DNA of 48,634 bases, taken from the NCBI GenBank assembly GCA_009602725.1, contig WELB01000008.1:1320063-1368696 (forward strand). The letters are read 5' to 3'. The notes below the pieces were generated by a model. That model saw nothing but the letters and a program-made list of their open reading frames with translations, ran no database searches and was not told the origin of the DNA. Position numbers and translations under genes: made by a program. The DNA is from Spirogloea muscicola (Eukaryota; Streptophyta; Zygnematophyceae; Spirogloeales; Spirogloeaceae). Positions within the stretch are counted from its first letter, which is position 1, and each line of letters begins with the position of its first letter. Positions 35,761-46,150 of this stretch are shown one piece after another.

Positions 35761-36146
35761 CGAGGGCTTGATGGCCGCCGCGGGGCGCTTTGCGCCGCGG
35801 GCGGCGGCGGCGGCGGCGACGGCGGAGGCGGAGGCGGAGGGGGCGTCTGGCGGTGGACACAGCATCCCTCGTTCTTCGCACCCCGCGAGCCAAATCCGTG
35901 GTCGAATGCCCAAGCTTCGCCGTGGCGCGCCTCTGCGACCAGTAAGTACACCACGATGTCCCACGGCGATATTTATCATCGATTCGCCGACCGAAATCTG
36001 CCCCCCCCGGCCGCCCCGCCTCCCCCCAGCCACACAGCCCGCCGCAGGCCAATGGCCAGCCCGCTCGCCGCGCGCCGCCGGCCGCCCGATGCGATCCTGA
36101 TCGGGCGGCCGTGGCGGGCCGCCCACCTCCTCCCGATCGACTTTAA

Positions 36147-36187
36147 CGACGAAGAAAGTGGCCAATATTGGCCACTTTCTATCGTCG
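36147..36187. promoter_or_regulatory. palindrome with paired inverted CCAAT boxes
   Basis: A perfect 28-bp inverted repeat spans 36153-36180, with half-site AGAAAGTGGCCAAT. It is extended by CGACGA on the left (36147-36152) and TCGTCG on the right (36182-36187) with one unpaired base. Each half ends in CCAAT, the NF-Y binding core, so the element can face both the ClpF-like gene and the proteasome gene. The function is inferred from position and symmetry. Confidence 0.65.
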
Positions 36188-36695
36188 CAGCCTTGTCGCC
36201 TAGGCCGCCGGGCGCCGGAGTATCCCGGTTCGCGGGATCCTGTTGACGCAGCAAGGGATCCCAGATCCCGGCGCCGGCCGCTAACTGGCAGTAAACGCGT
36301 GAGCCCTGAGCTTCGCCGGGGTCCCGTTCCCACTGCCCGTGAGTATCAACCCCGCAGGGAGGCTCCGTTCCCACTGGTCATGCTCCCGCCCCGAGGAGGT
36401 ACACCCTCAGGGGCTTTTGTCCAAACCCTCCATAGATCGACCACGCTTGCTCCCCTCTTCCCGAGCCTGCACGCTCCATCGCCGGCGCCGCGAGGCTCGC
36501 CGGCGGCTCTCGTCGCCCTCCATCGACGATGCAGCTCTAAGCGACGTTGCCCTCGTCACCTCCCGGTGCCAGTGGCGGCGGCACAGGGGGAGCCGAGGCT
36601 GGCCGAACAACCTCCTCAGTGGAGAGCCCTTGTTCTCCTAGCTGCAGCTACTGTCGCTGCGGGGCGCGGCGGGCGGGCCCGTAAGAGCCGCCGCG

Positions 36696-38484
36696 ATGTC
36701 GGTAAGCGCTCTTCTCCTCGTTCGCAGTGAGGAGTTGGCTTCGGCACCAAGGGACTGCGGCCGACACTGAGTGAAGTGCCAGCCCAATTCAATGGCTGCA
36801 CCACCAGCAGCCTGAGCGGCAGGACGCCGCATGCAGATCCTGGCGTACAACGGCGGCGCCATCGTGGCAATGGTAGGTAAGGGCTGCTTCGCCATCGCCA
36901 GCGACCGGAGGTTCGGCGTGCAGCAGCAGACCGTGGCCTGCGACTTCCAGCGCATCTTCAAGATCCACGACCGGCTCTACATCGGCCTGTCCGGCCTCGG
37001 CACGGACGTCCAAACGCTGTGCGTGGTTCTTGGGAGCCATCCGGGCTCCGCTTCGTCTCGTGTAACTGTGAATTCGCACGAGCTCGCTTGCAGTTCCAGC
37101 TTCTGTCGTGTAGTTGCAGCCGAGAGCGCCTTCCTCATGTTCCTATGGACGGTCAGCACCATCCTGGCCTGGTTTGAGATCCTCAGTCCTTGTCTGTGAC
37201 ACAGCTATCAACGCCTAGTATTCCGGCACAAGCTCTACCAGCTGCGGGAGGAGAGGAACATGCGGCCCCAGACCTTTGCCAACCTCGTGTCCTCGGTCCT
37301 CTACGAGAAGCGGTAAGAGCTGACTCAATACTATTCTGCACCTGGGAAGCCAGAGAGCAGTCACTTTTGTGCACACTCCTAGGGTGCCTTCCTACCGGGC
37401 CTGTTTTATTTGCAGCTCTGAAGAACGACTCAGAGTAATCATACCTCGACAAGCTGCTCTACAGGATGCATATTGACCAGTTTACCAACCTACAAAACCC
37501 TCTGACACAACCTGAGGGTTCCCTTTTCTCTCATTCTCATGAAATTTCAGCAATTTCTCGATTTTGAAGCAGGTTCGGGCCTTACTTCTGTGAGCCAATC
37601 ATTGTTGGTCTGGAGGAGAATGGCGAGCCCTTCATTTGCACAACTGATTTAATTGGCGCCAAGTATGACAATCAAGAACAGACTCATTGCTTGCACTATA
37701 GCTTATGTAACGATTGCAGGAGTTGCTTTGGTGGATTTGGGCTTATGTCCTCGCTGTCAGAGGTTGACCTTGATAGTGCAGGAGTAGCAAGCCTTTCTTT
37801 GGTCATCTGAGCATATCACGACCCATTGTGCAGGCAATTGGCTGAGGACTTCTGTGTGTCAGGAACTGCTTCTGAATCTTTATATGGTGCTTGTGAGTCC
37901 ATGTATCGTTCAAGTATGGTAAGCAAGCTGTTCAGAATCATGGTTAACAGGCCCAATCTTTCAAGTAGACTCAGAGTCAAAATAGAATCCTTCTTTTGAC
38001 GATGTCAGCCACGGAGTCTTATCACTTCGACCTACGATGTCATCCTGTAGCCATCATATGCAAATTGGAATTTGCATTCTCGGGAAATTGGCAGGGCTGA
38101 TGAAGTGGATGCTTGGCGAGCCTATTGGGTTGCATGTTGTACACGCTGATAAATATGTGATCCTGGCCTACCTCATCCTTTGCCCTGTTTCAGGAACCGG
38201 AGGAGTTATTTGAGACTATCTCCCAGGCCCTCTTATCCTCTGTAGACCGTGACTGCCTCAGCGGTTGGGGTGGCATTGTCCATGTCGTGTAATGTCATCA
38301 ACCTCAACCCTCAGTCTTGGGGCTGTATTCTGTCTTCACTTGCCATGAAGTGCTCGGCTTTTGAGTGCTTCTTGGCTTTAGGATGTTCATGCCTCTGTTC
38401 TTCTCTGATCCAGACATTTGGCCTTTCTTTCGCAGGACCGGAGAGGAGGTTGTCACTCGTACATTGAAAGGCCGTATGGATTGA
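36696..38484 (+). CDS. PBC1: 20S proteasome subunit beta type-3
   Basis: Seven exons: 36696-36701 (only ATG TCG), 36837-37018, 37205-37312, 37573-37662, 37834-37918, 38194-38288 and 38436-38484. They give 204 aa, the usual length for beta-3 (about 205). The protein matches the family throughout: [107 protein letters not shown] and a C-terminal LKGRMD. Beta-3 is a structural, non-catalytic subunit and lacks the processed N-terminal Thr, as seen here. It belongs to the beta ring of the core particle. The start lies in a two-codon first exon, supported by the conserved MS-I-x-x-YNG opening. Transcription probably starts from the shared promoter upstream. Confidence 0.97.
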
Positions 38485-38928
38485 TCCTGAGGACACTTGG
38501 TCTGAATACATTTGTACTCCTGTACATTCGGTTCATTCTCATCCTTCTACGTAGGAGACTGGTCATGGAAATACAGAACCCTAGACACCCAGTCTCACCT
38601 GCATATCAGATAGCAATGATGACACTTCATTGCCATTGCCTGGCTTACTCCTGGGGTCCCTTGTAAGCTACAGTACGGGAGAATTATTACTTCAAGTTTA
38701 AGTTCTCAGCTAATACAAGCTCCACAAGGGATGGCAGCAGCTGTAGGAATCACTTTTGAGACAGACTGTGGGCATGCAAAGGTATGTCAGTTGGGGGCAA
38801 CTTTTAGCCTTAGCTGAAGAAACGCAAGAGGGCGCCATCTTGGTCAAGCCTAGTTCAGCACCACCTTACCCTGAAGGAAATCGAGGGAATAAGCATTTGG
38901 TGCACACAACGGGCGTCAGTCAGTCTGC
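38485..38928. other. intergenic region between convergent genes
   Basis: The 444 bp between the proteasome stop (+) and the GT47 stop (-) contain both 3' UTRs. A TGTAA at 38662-38666 is the best candidate poly(A) signal for the proteasome gene. No gene is seen. Confidence 0.5.
38662..38666 (+). terminator. possible TGTAA polyadenylation signal for the proteasome gene
   Basis: TGTAA lies about 180 bases past the stop codon, a plausible chlorophyte poly(A) signal position. The evidence is motif-only. Confidence 0.35.
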
Positions 38929-41900
38929 TCAGCGGCGCTGGCGAATCTTGAGCTTTTTGTGCTGCCGCCTGAGCTTCCAAGCAGAATGATCTCTGCCACT
39001 GCGAAGCAGCTTGGCACGTTTCTGTAACTCTTGAAGAATGTAAACATGGACGCCATTCTCTGCTGCTTGGTTGTACAGGAAGCGGTGCTGCACGCTCCGC
39101 AAAGCCTCCTGCCAAATGGCAAGGCTCATTTTCTGCTCTTAGGTGGTCTGCAATGCCCTTTTGATAGCTTCAGAAGGTTTTTTCTTAAGGTCTGAGAATT
39201 TGCAGCATTATTGCATTATCTGCGTGGTCGCCAAGTACAAGGCTGAAGACTGCCGAGCTTCACCTTCATGGCCTTGTAGCGGAATTCGTCCTTCAGCACG
39301 GCGTCAATGCGGTCGGGCAATGTAGCCACCTCGGACGGCCGAATCACGATGGAAAAGGCGTGGTAATCGACTTCGTCCTCCCACGGCTGGTCGTGGTCTG
39401 CAAAGAAGAGCACAGGGATGCACCCCAACAGCACTGCCTTCGCCAGGTGGCTCGTCCACTGCAGGCGACAGCAGGGTGTCGGTCACTCGTTGTACTGTCT
39501 TCTACAGCCGCAGGCATCTTGATGCAGCCAGCGGCTACTGCAGACCATCTTGAAGTTTACAGCTGGTAGAGATTCACTATCGGACGTTCTACGGTTACAC
39601 ACGCATACACGACACTGACGAGCGAGCCAGGGCAACCAGACTCATGGGCCACTGCACGTCAAGCACTGGACCCGACAGCCTAAGAGCCCTATGCACTCTT
39701 GTGGCTACCAGCGCAGGCACCCTCGTCTCACGGTTTTGGGCTGCGGACTGCAGGCCCTGGCTTGGGCCAGTGCTGAGAAACGCAAACGGCCCTGCCTGCT
39801 TCCATCTGGCCAAGAAGCATGCATGGCTTCTAGGCCGGCAAATATGCACCACCCCGGCTCGCTATGTGTCCCAACATAGGTGCTGCCATACACGGCCAGA
39901 CGGGCGGGTCTGCAGTGGCGGAACAAGGATGTGGCCGGGACAGGGACCAAGGACGAGGCACTCCTCGGCCAGCCCGGAAATACGCTACAGTGCAAAACTA
40001 TGGCTGTCCATGCAGCCTCGGCAAGCAGCAGGTGCTTATCCCCACCCTCTCTCAATAGCAGCGATCAAAGACCAGCATGTAGTATACTGTATGCCTGGGC
40101 TCGACTTCCAACTCTCATTCTAGTTTTAAGCCCGTCATTGAGACCATTCTCTGCACCCCTAGCACACTAACCTGATATAATGACGACAAAATAGATGGAC
40201 ATTGACTACAGAGTGCTTAATTCGGGCAGAGGCGCCCACCTGAGAGAGGGACGGTGGGCAGGCGCAAAACTTTGCGTGCTTCATGTCCGACACCGTTCCG
40301 TCGTCCGTCGCCTTCCGCAGGCTCCACCCAACTATCTGCCGCTCCCGCCATGTGTCGTAGATCTCCCGCCGCACCGAGTGCCCATGGTGCATTGTCGCCG
40401 TGCCCTAGAATGCCAGCCATTCCAACATGTCAGAGCTTGACCCACTCATCTTCCAGTTCGTGACGAGCAATAAGGATGTGACAGCGGAGGCCGCCAAGCG
40501 CTTGCACTCAGCAGGCGACGCACTTCGTCCTCACCTCGAAGTCCTTCCCGAATCTGCCAATGAGGTCGATGGCGCGCTGATTCCACTCGGGCTCGCTGAT
40601 CTCAAGGTTGGTCATGGCTGGGACGATAATGTCGTGCCCAGGGATGTAGCACGGGACATGCGGCACCTGTCGGCCTCAGCACGACACAGAGGCTTGCCTC
40701 AGGTCGTAACTCAAGTGTGTACAGTGCTCTGCTGGAGATGGGTGCCCTACGCTGGTTACAAGCACCTGAGCCAGTGGCCTTTGAATGAATGCAGCAGGGG
40801 AAGGTATGGCGGATGAGACCTTGACATTGCTGTAATGAGACCTTGGGTTGTACGCGATGTAGCGGATGCCGAGCTGCGGATGGCCCATGCGGCTCGATGT
40901 CCGTTGGTCGCCACTCAGCTGCAACGTAAACAACTGCACCCCCCATGCGATCGTGGCTGGTGCTGGCTTAGAGCCCCACTTGCATCAAGAGGCAGCAAAT
41001 TCCTAAACACTGGCTGCTAGCATGGCCTCCACAACTCTAAGAAGCACACACTGAACACTTTAGATTCGATCTGTGTTGTGTGTAAGGATTCTAAGGTTGG
41101 TGTGTTAGGCCTATCGGGCCCGTAGGCTAAGGAAAGCTGGGAGAATGAGAGAAGAAGCAAGATGGAATGGCAATGATCTTGAGTTGAGGGAAGGCAACTG
41201 CATCAATCTCCATTCGAAAGGAGAGTGTCGGTATTGGGTGGAGGATTGAAGGGTCAAGAGGAGATTTGCATTGAATACAGGGCATGTGTTTGTAAGAGAG
41301 ACTGAAAGCAAGGAGGGAGGAGATCATGGTGAGGGGGGAGGGGGAGAAGGAAAGGGGGTGGGGGGACTGGAGGGGGCGAGGACACTGCAGACGAACCTCG
41401 CCGTAGAGCTTGGGGTCCACAAATGTGAGGGCGGAGCAGCGGCCGTGGTCGTGGGACGTGACGAGGAAGTGGTCGCGCCCGTTGCGGCGCCGGAAGTACG
41501 GGTGCTCCTCCTGGACGAGCTGGAGCGCGTCGCTGATGAGGCCCCCGGTGGCGGCCACGGCCTCGTGCATGTTTACGTCCTCGCCAACCTGCACTGCACA
41601 ACGGTTCTCAGGCTTACTGTAGCAAATGTAGAGCTTAAGAGCAAAGGAACAAGATTAACCAATAGATTGGAATGCTTGCTGCAGCTTGGCGAAGCGCTGC
41701 ATCAAGCTGTCCCGCAGTCGTCTGTCCTTGTGCTACAAATTTCTCGGCAGGTGGGCGTCTTGCGAGGGGGTGCGCGACCTTGGTGTTGCAGATGAGGTCG
41801 ACGTGGTACGCGGCGTAGATGGGCAGGAAGAAGAGCGTGGCGCGCTCGGGGTCAGTGGTGCGCACGGCGTTGCTGCGGTCCAGCATTGCGTGCACGTACT

Positions 41901-42405
41901 GCTCCATGTCGTACTGCGCCGCGTGCCAGCGCGGCCGCTGCAGCAGCAGGTCTGCACCTTCCCAGCACGCTCGGCGTCAGCTTCTGTGGGCCATCGCCGC
42001 CGCAACGGCCACCACTATGCAGGGCGAGGAGGAGCGTCGGACCCCACCGGCATGGAAGCGGCATGGGAGGTCGTAGACGTAGATGAATTGCTCGCCGGCT
42101 CCGTCTTTGGCGGCGACACTTGAGTTGCCGCCGCGGACGTCGCCGCCGCGGTGGGCGAGGTGGCAGCTGAGGGAGCTGGCCCAGCGCACGTAGAACGGCC
42201 AGAGCGCGAGCAGGAGCACCGACAGCAGCCGCGCCGCAGCGCCCGAGGCCACCCAGTCGCCGCAGCCGCCGCCCTTTACATGGCGACCCGGTGACGGCGG
42301 GGCCTGCTTCCAGATGGCCCGCCGCAGGACGCTGGCAGCCGCAGCAGCCGCCGACAGCATTGTCGGATGCCACCAAGCCCCTTCACGCCCCGTAGCGGAA
42401 GCCAT
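38929..42405 (-). CDS. exostosin-family (GT47) glycosyltransferase
   Basis: Eight exons on the minus strand are inferred: 42405-42048, 41951-41779, 41588-41397, 40918-40820, 40666-40535, 40404-40240, 39458-39264 and 39132-38929, about 505 aa. A single N-terminal membrane anchor (LLSVLLLALWPFYVRW) implies a type II Golgi protein. Exostosin landmarks follow: FIYVYDLPCRFHA, TLFFLPIYAAYH, HFLVTSHDHGRC, VPCYIPGHDIIVPAM, FCACPPS, LGCIPVLFFADHDQPWEDEVDYHAFSIVI and a C-terminal ALRSVQHRFLY. GT47 enzymes in plants make xylan, arabinan, xyloglucan or pectin side chains; the acceptor cannot be predicted. Exon 4 is the weakest, with a low-similarity sequence and two possible donors. The intron at 39459-40239 is longer than most here. 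It converges on the proteasome gene and lies in tandem with the ABCI gene. Confidence 0.9.
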
Positions 42406-43833
42406 GGCGCCTGAGTCCTGGCGGCGGAGGATGACCACGGGGCCGCTGGAGGCGGGGAGGCGAGTCCCGGCGGCGGTGGCGCTCCAGCCGAGGCCCTGAA
42501 TGCCGCATTGCGAGCGCCGTCCCAGAGCGGGCGCACAGTCGCTCCAAAGCCCAGGTCTTTGACAAGCGCGGGTGAATGGGATCGGCGGCCAAGGCACCGG
42601 CAGCTGCGGCGACGGCGTCTATGGACGAGCAAGCAGCGTGGCTTAAGTGGATGGAGGAGAGGCCTTGAGCAGCTATGGAGGGGGGATCGGCAGTCCAGTG
42701 CAGGTGGAGCGTGGGGGGGGGGGGNGGGGGGGGAGGGCCGCCTTCCTGCCAGCCTTCCCCACTGCTGGGCGCCCACCAACCTGCGTCGCCCCGGGCCGCA
42801 TCTGCTGCGGCCGGCGGGCGGCCGCCCTCCTCTTTCATATCAGCAGCTGCTTCCCCGCCTCTTCCCTCCCTCGTTCTTGTCGTTCTTGCGCTGTCGAGTG
42901 TCGGCCTGTTTGCAGCGTGTGCTCAGTCAGGCTCATGCTTTGCACCAGCACGCTGGGCGAGTTCTAGTTGGTGGCTGGAAGGAGCTTCGCATCTGCCATC
43001 TGGTGTATTCAGGCATCGTTTAGCGACCTTCATGTGTTGACCCGTGGTTACTGAGCGAGTCAAATTGCAGTTCGTCGTGCACGTCATCAGATGTGCTTGC
43101 CGTTGTACTTGGCCACTTTGGCCTTCGACCACTTTCAATACAAGAGATCCCCTTTCTCCCTTCTTTCTTTACACCGCCGAGCCATTGCAGCAGCCTCTGA
43201 CTCGCGCAACGAAATTGCTCTTCCTCCCTTGCCAACTCGAGGCCTCCATCACTCCGCTAGAAAAGCCATGAAAACCCTCTGCATGCACCTGGCTGACTTT
43301 TACAGCCGCTCTTTCAATATCAGCAGCCACATTTTCTTATCCTCAATACCCGCTTTTCTTCTTCAGCCTCCTGAGTGCATTCACAAGCTGTAGCGAGGCA
43401 TCTGAGCATTGGGCACTAGCGCTTTGTGGTACGCATGCAGGCGGGCTCATGGAGGCTCATGTGGCCTCAGCTGGGCGTGGCCCTGCACTCAGCCGGCACT
43501 GACTGGCAGCCATGTCCTGTATGGCAGCAGCTTCTGTCCCCGAATGTGAGGTCCGCTATTACCAGCTGCTAATTTGTTGATATTTCCTCAATTAACTGGA
43601 GGCATCCGCTTGAATGCTTCCAAAAGAATGGGTGGCTAAATAGGGTGCTCAGGAAGTCAATGGGACATCTAATGTAGGTTTCTAAGCACGCCTCAGAATA
43701 TCAAAGTTGCAATGGGGCGGCATGTACTTGAGGTGCTGATTTCTTCAATCGCCTGTCTAAGGCCTTGCTTATGAACCCAATGAGCGCCGCCATAAGCAGT
43801 GAGGCTTGAATTGCCATGGAGGCATGGTGGCGG
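42406..43833. other. GC-rich promoter of the GT47 gene and intergenic stretch
   Basis: 42406-42830 is CpG-rich with a long G homopolymer (42713-42733) interrupted by an ambiguous base at 42725, and probably holds the GT47 promoter. 42850-43830 carries the 3' UTR of the ABCI gene and two segments of a degenerate dispersed repeat (43032-43054 and 43093-43123). No coding region is convincing. Confidence 0.45.
43032..43123 (+). repeat. degenerate dispersed repeat, copy near 43.1 kb
   Basis: It holds both recognisable segments: one shared with 13199-13221, and GTGCTTGCC.TTGTACTTGGCCACT..GGCC, which matches 7416-7446 (inside an intron of the phosphatase gene) at 28 of 31 positions. Confidence 0.4.
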
Positions 43834-45304
43834 TCAGCGATAGTATGCCATGTGACGGCTGGTGGATGCCCAAGGGTTGCTGAACTTAGCCACAACTGCT
43901 GGCTTGCTGACGGCAGCAGCCTTCAGGGCGTCCTCGTCCCGCTGCTCCCGCTCCGCTCGCAGCCACGCCTCGATAGCAGTGTAAAGCACTCGCACTTCCG
44001 ATCCTGGTCTAGCAAGCTCGGGGAAGTCTGCCAGCGGCGCCACCTTGCGCAGGCGGCCACCCTGGAGGTGCGCGACGTGTGTGGCCCACTCCTCCAGCCC
44101 GTCAAAGATGTGCGTGGCGTACACAACCACCGCCCCCCGCTGTGCAGTGGTTGGCAGAGCTGTCAATGACATTAGAGTCACAGACACACAGTTTGTGACC
44201 AAGCTTGGTAGCTCCAGTGGCAACAAAAGCAGCTGCGCCAGGGGCGGTGATCACCTCATTGCACTCCTGGACAAGGAAACCCAGAAGGTCCATGCGCGCG
44301 ACGACGTCGAGGTCCACAGTAATCTCGTCCAGCAGTAACACCTGCCCAACCCCCCTCAGGGATCGGCGCAGCCCAAGGTGCTCAAGCTGCCGCCCGCTGC
44401 CGCCGCACCGGGGACCTCAGCGCCGAGGGGGCAGCTTCCGACCATGCCAGACGGTTGCCGTCTTCGACGTCCTGGAGCTTGCTGGCACACGGACCTTAAA
44501 GGGGGCGAGGAGACCCATGCAGAGCTGGACGCGGCGACGCTGGCCATCCGAGGTCCGGTGCATGCGCCACTCAAGGTCAATGCCCAGTAGCTCCACCAGG
44601 CGCTCGCGCCGCGCCGGGTCCGCGCCGACTGTCGCAGCCCGGCATCGCTCAGAAAGAGGGAAACAGAGGGTGGGGAGGGAGGGAGGGACGGCGGCAGCTG
44701 GCTGAGTGTCAGCAATGCAGGCATGCATGTCGCACCCACATCAACAGAATTACTGGCAGCTCGGGCTTTGCTATCACCGACGCCGAAGATCATGTGCTCC
44801 GCGGAGAAGTCGCCCTGCAGCGGCACCTCCCCCTGCAGCGAGCGCTCGCGGCGGCAAGCGCAGCGCTGTTGAGGCTTGATGGGGCTGGCAGCAACGACCG
44901 CACCGTATCTGGACTGCCAGCGGCAGCTGAGAGGGCCCGCGAGCTCGCGGGAAGCGGCGATCGCTGACCGCTCCGCCGAGGGAGCGGGTCCAGGAGCCGC
45001 CGAGGTAGGTGAGGCTGCCGTCGGCGGCGAGGGAGGTGTCGTGGAAGGCGGGGCGGCCGAGGATGCGCACGGCGCTGCCATGGCCGCCGCCGCCGCCCTG
45101 CGGCAGGTGCTTGCCCGCCAGGAGGCGCAGCAGCGTGCTCTTGCCCGCGCCGTTGGCGCCCACCAGCAGGCACCGCGCGCCCGCAGGCAGCGCCAGCGAC
45201 AGGCCGGCCAGCGCCGGCCCCTGCTGCCCCGGGTGCGCGAACGTCAGCGCTCGCACGTCCACCACCGCCGCCGCCGCGGCCTCATCGGCGGCGGCGTCGG
45301 CCAT
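43834..45304 (-). CDS. ABCI/CAF16-type soluble ABC ATPase
   Basis: Five exons on the minus strand are inferred: 45304-44969, 44832-44778, 44628-44495, 44341-44255 and 44139-43834, about 305 aa, all in phase. It has one nucleotide-binding domain and no membrane segments. Walker A is GANGAGKST (residues 49-57). The signature region reads [15 protein letters not shown], Walker B is [12 protein letters not shown] and the H-loop is [14 protein letters not shown] with the switch His near residue 214. SLTYLGGSW and [16 protein letters not shown] are typical of the plant ABCI19/20/21 group and yeast CAF16, a Ccr4-Not-associated ATPase. Plant members form a cytosolic complex linked to cytokinin responses; the role here is unknown. 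The first 10 or so codons and the upstream region are duplicated in tandem further upstream. Confidence 0.92.
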
Positions 45305-45612
45305 TGCGCGCGCAGCTGGTCAAGGGGAGAGAAGGCGCGAGCGGTGTGCATGCCATATGAAGACTAATGCGAGCCAATACATCGTTCAGGAAAGGCAAAG
45401 GAAAAGCAGCTTTGATTATTAGCGTGACGTTAGTATCCACGGGGGGTGAGAGAATGCGCGCATTCCGCATGGAATTGAGAAACGGTGGCGTATTCAAGCC
45501 ACTTTGGGGGGGACTCGAGGCCCTGCATGCGGGCGCCGTGGCAGTGGGCCGAGGAGAGTCGGCCACGACGGCGCAGTCGCCAGTGGAACGGACGGTGCGG
45601 CGCAGCTCCTCC

Positions 45613-45622
45613 TTGACGTCAA
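45613..45622. promoter_or_regulatory. CRE-type bZIP palindrome (copy 1)
   Basis: TTGACGTCAA is a perfect 10-bp palindrome containing the TGACGTCA core bound by bZIP factors. It lies about 310 bp upstream of the ABCI start and is unchanged in the second copy of the duplicated promoter while the sequence around it has drifted. Confidence 0.55.
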
Positions 45623-46054
45623 ACGCCGCAGTCCGGTCGCGGTCGTGGCCCCTCGCCTGGCCGCGCGCGGCCGGACCTTCGGCACATGCAGATCACGCAG
45701 CAGNCCGTCGTCGCCGTCGGCGGCGGCGGCGTCGGCCATGGGGCGCGCAGCTGGTCGGGGAGGGAGAGAAGACGCTAGCGGTGTGCATGGGATTGGAAGG
45801 CCCAATGCAAGCCAATTGATTGTTCAGGCAGGGAAAAGGAAACAAAACTTTGATTATTAGTGTGACGTAAGTATCCACGGGAGGTGAGAGAATGCGTGCT
45901 TTCCGCGCGAAATGGTAAAATGGTGGCCAAATTCAAGCCACTTTGGGGGGGGACGGGAGGCCCTGCAGGCCGGGCGCCGTGGCAGTGGGCCGAGGACAGC
46001 CGGCCACGACGGCGCAGGCGCCACTGGAAACGGACGGTGTGGCGCAGCTCCCTG

Positions 46055-46064
46055 TTGACGTCAA
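46055..46064. promoter_or_regulatory. CRE-type bZIP palindrome (copy 2)
   Basis: This is the second TTGACGTCAA, 442 bp from the first and inside the second copy of the duplicated promoter. Both are followed by ACGCCG. Confidence 0.5.
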
Positions 46065-46150
46065 ACGCCGACGGTCCGGTCGCGCTGGCCCCTCGCCTGG
46101 CCGTGCGCGGCCGGCCCTTCGGCACATGCAGAACACGCAGGAGAGCAGCG

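Larger units (their letters stand above)
35571..36695. promoter_or_regulatory. divergent promoter region between the ClpF-like and proteasome beta-3 genes
   Basis: About 1.1 kb of very GC-rich sequence lies between two outward-facing starts. It contains a GC-rich 36-bp tandem repeat around an ambiguous base (35724) and, near the middle, a long palindrome built from two opposed CCAAT boxes. No ORF within it has domain character. Confidence 0.6.
45290..46150. repeat. tandem duplication (2 x about 435 bp) of the ABCI 5' end and promoter
   Basis: Copy 1 (about 45290-45718) and copy 2 (about 45719-46150) align along their length with an offset of 435-442 bases. Shared landmarks are GTCGGCCAT (the start codon region; 45296 and 45731), GTGTGCATG, GTGACGT(T/A)AGTATCCAC, TTCAAGCCACTTTGGGG, GGCGCCGTGGCAGTGGGCC, TTGACGTCAAACGCCG and TTCGGCACATGCAGA. 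Copy 2 carries a displaced start codon followed by MADAAAADGDD, which then runs out of the ABC domain. Small indels and many substitutions show the duplication is not brand new. Confidence 0.88.

Noticed and set aside
37720-37765. A candidate proteasome exon reading [11 protein letters not shown] after an acceptor near 37720.
   Set aside because: It does not match beta-3. Skipping to 37834 gives the conserved [15 protein letters not shown] exactly in phase.
39595-40123. ORFs on both strands inside the long GT47 intron (39459-40239).
   Set aside because: Flanking exons join in the correct family order (FCACPPS to LGCIPVLF), and the intronic frames have no domain character.
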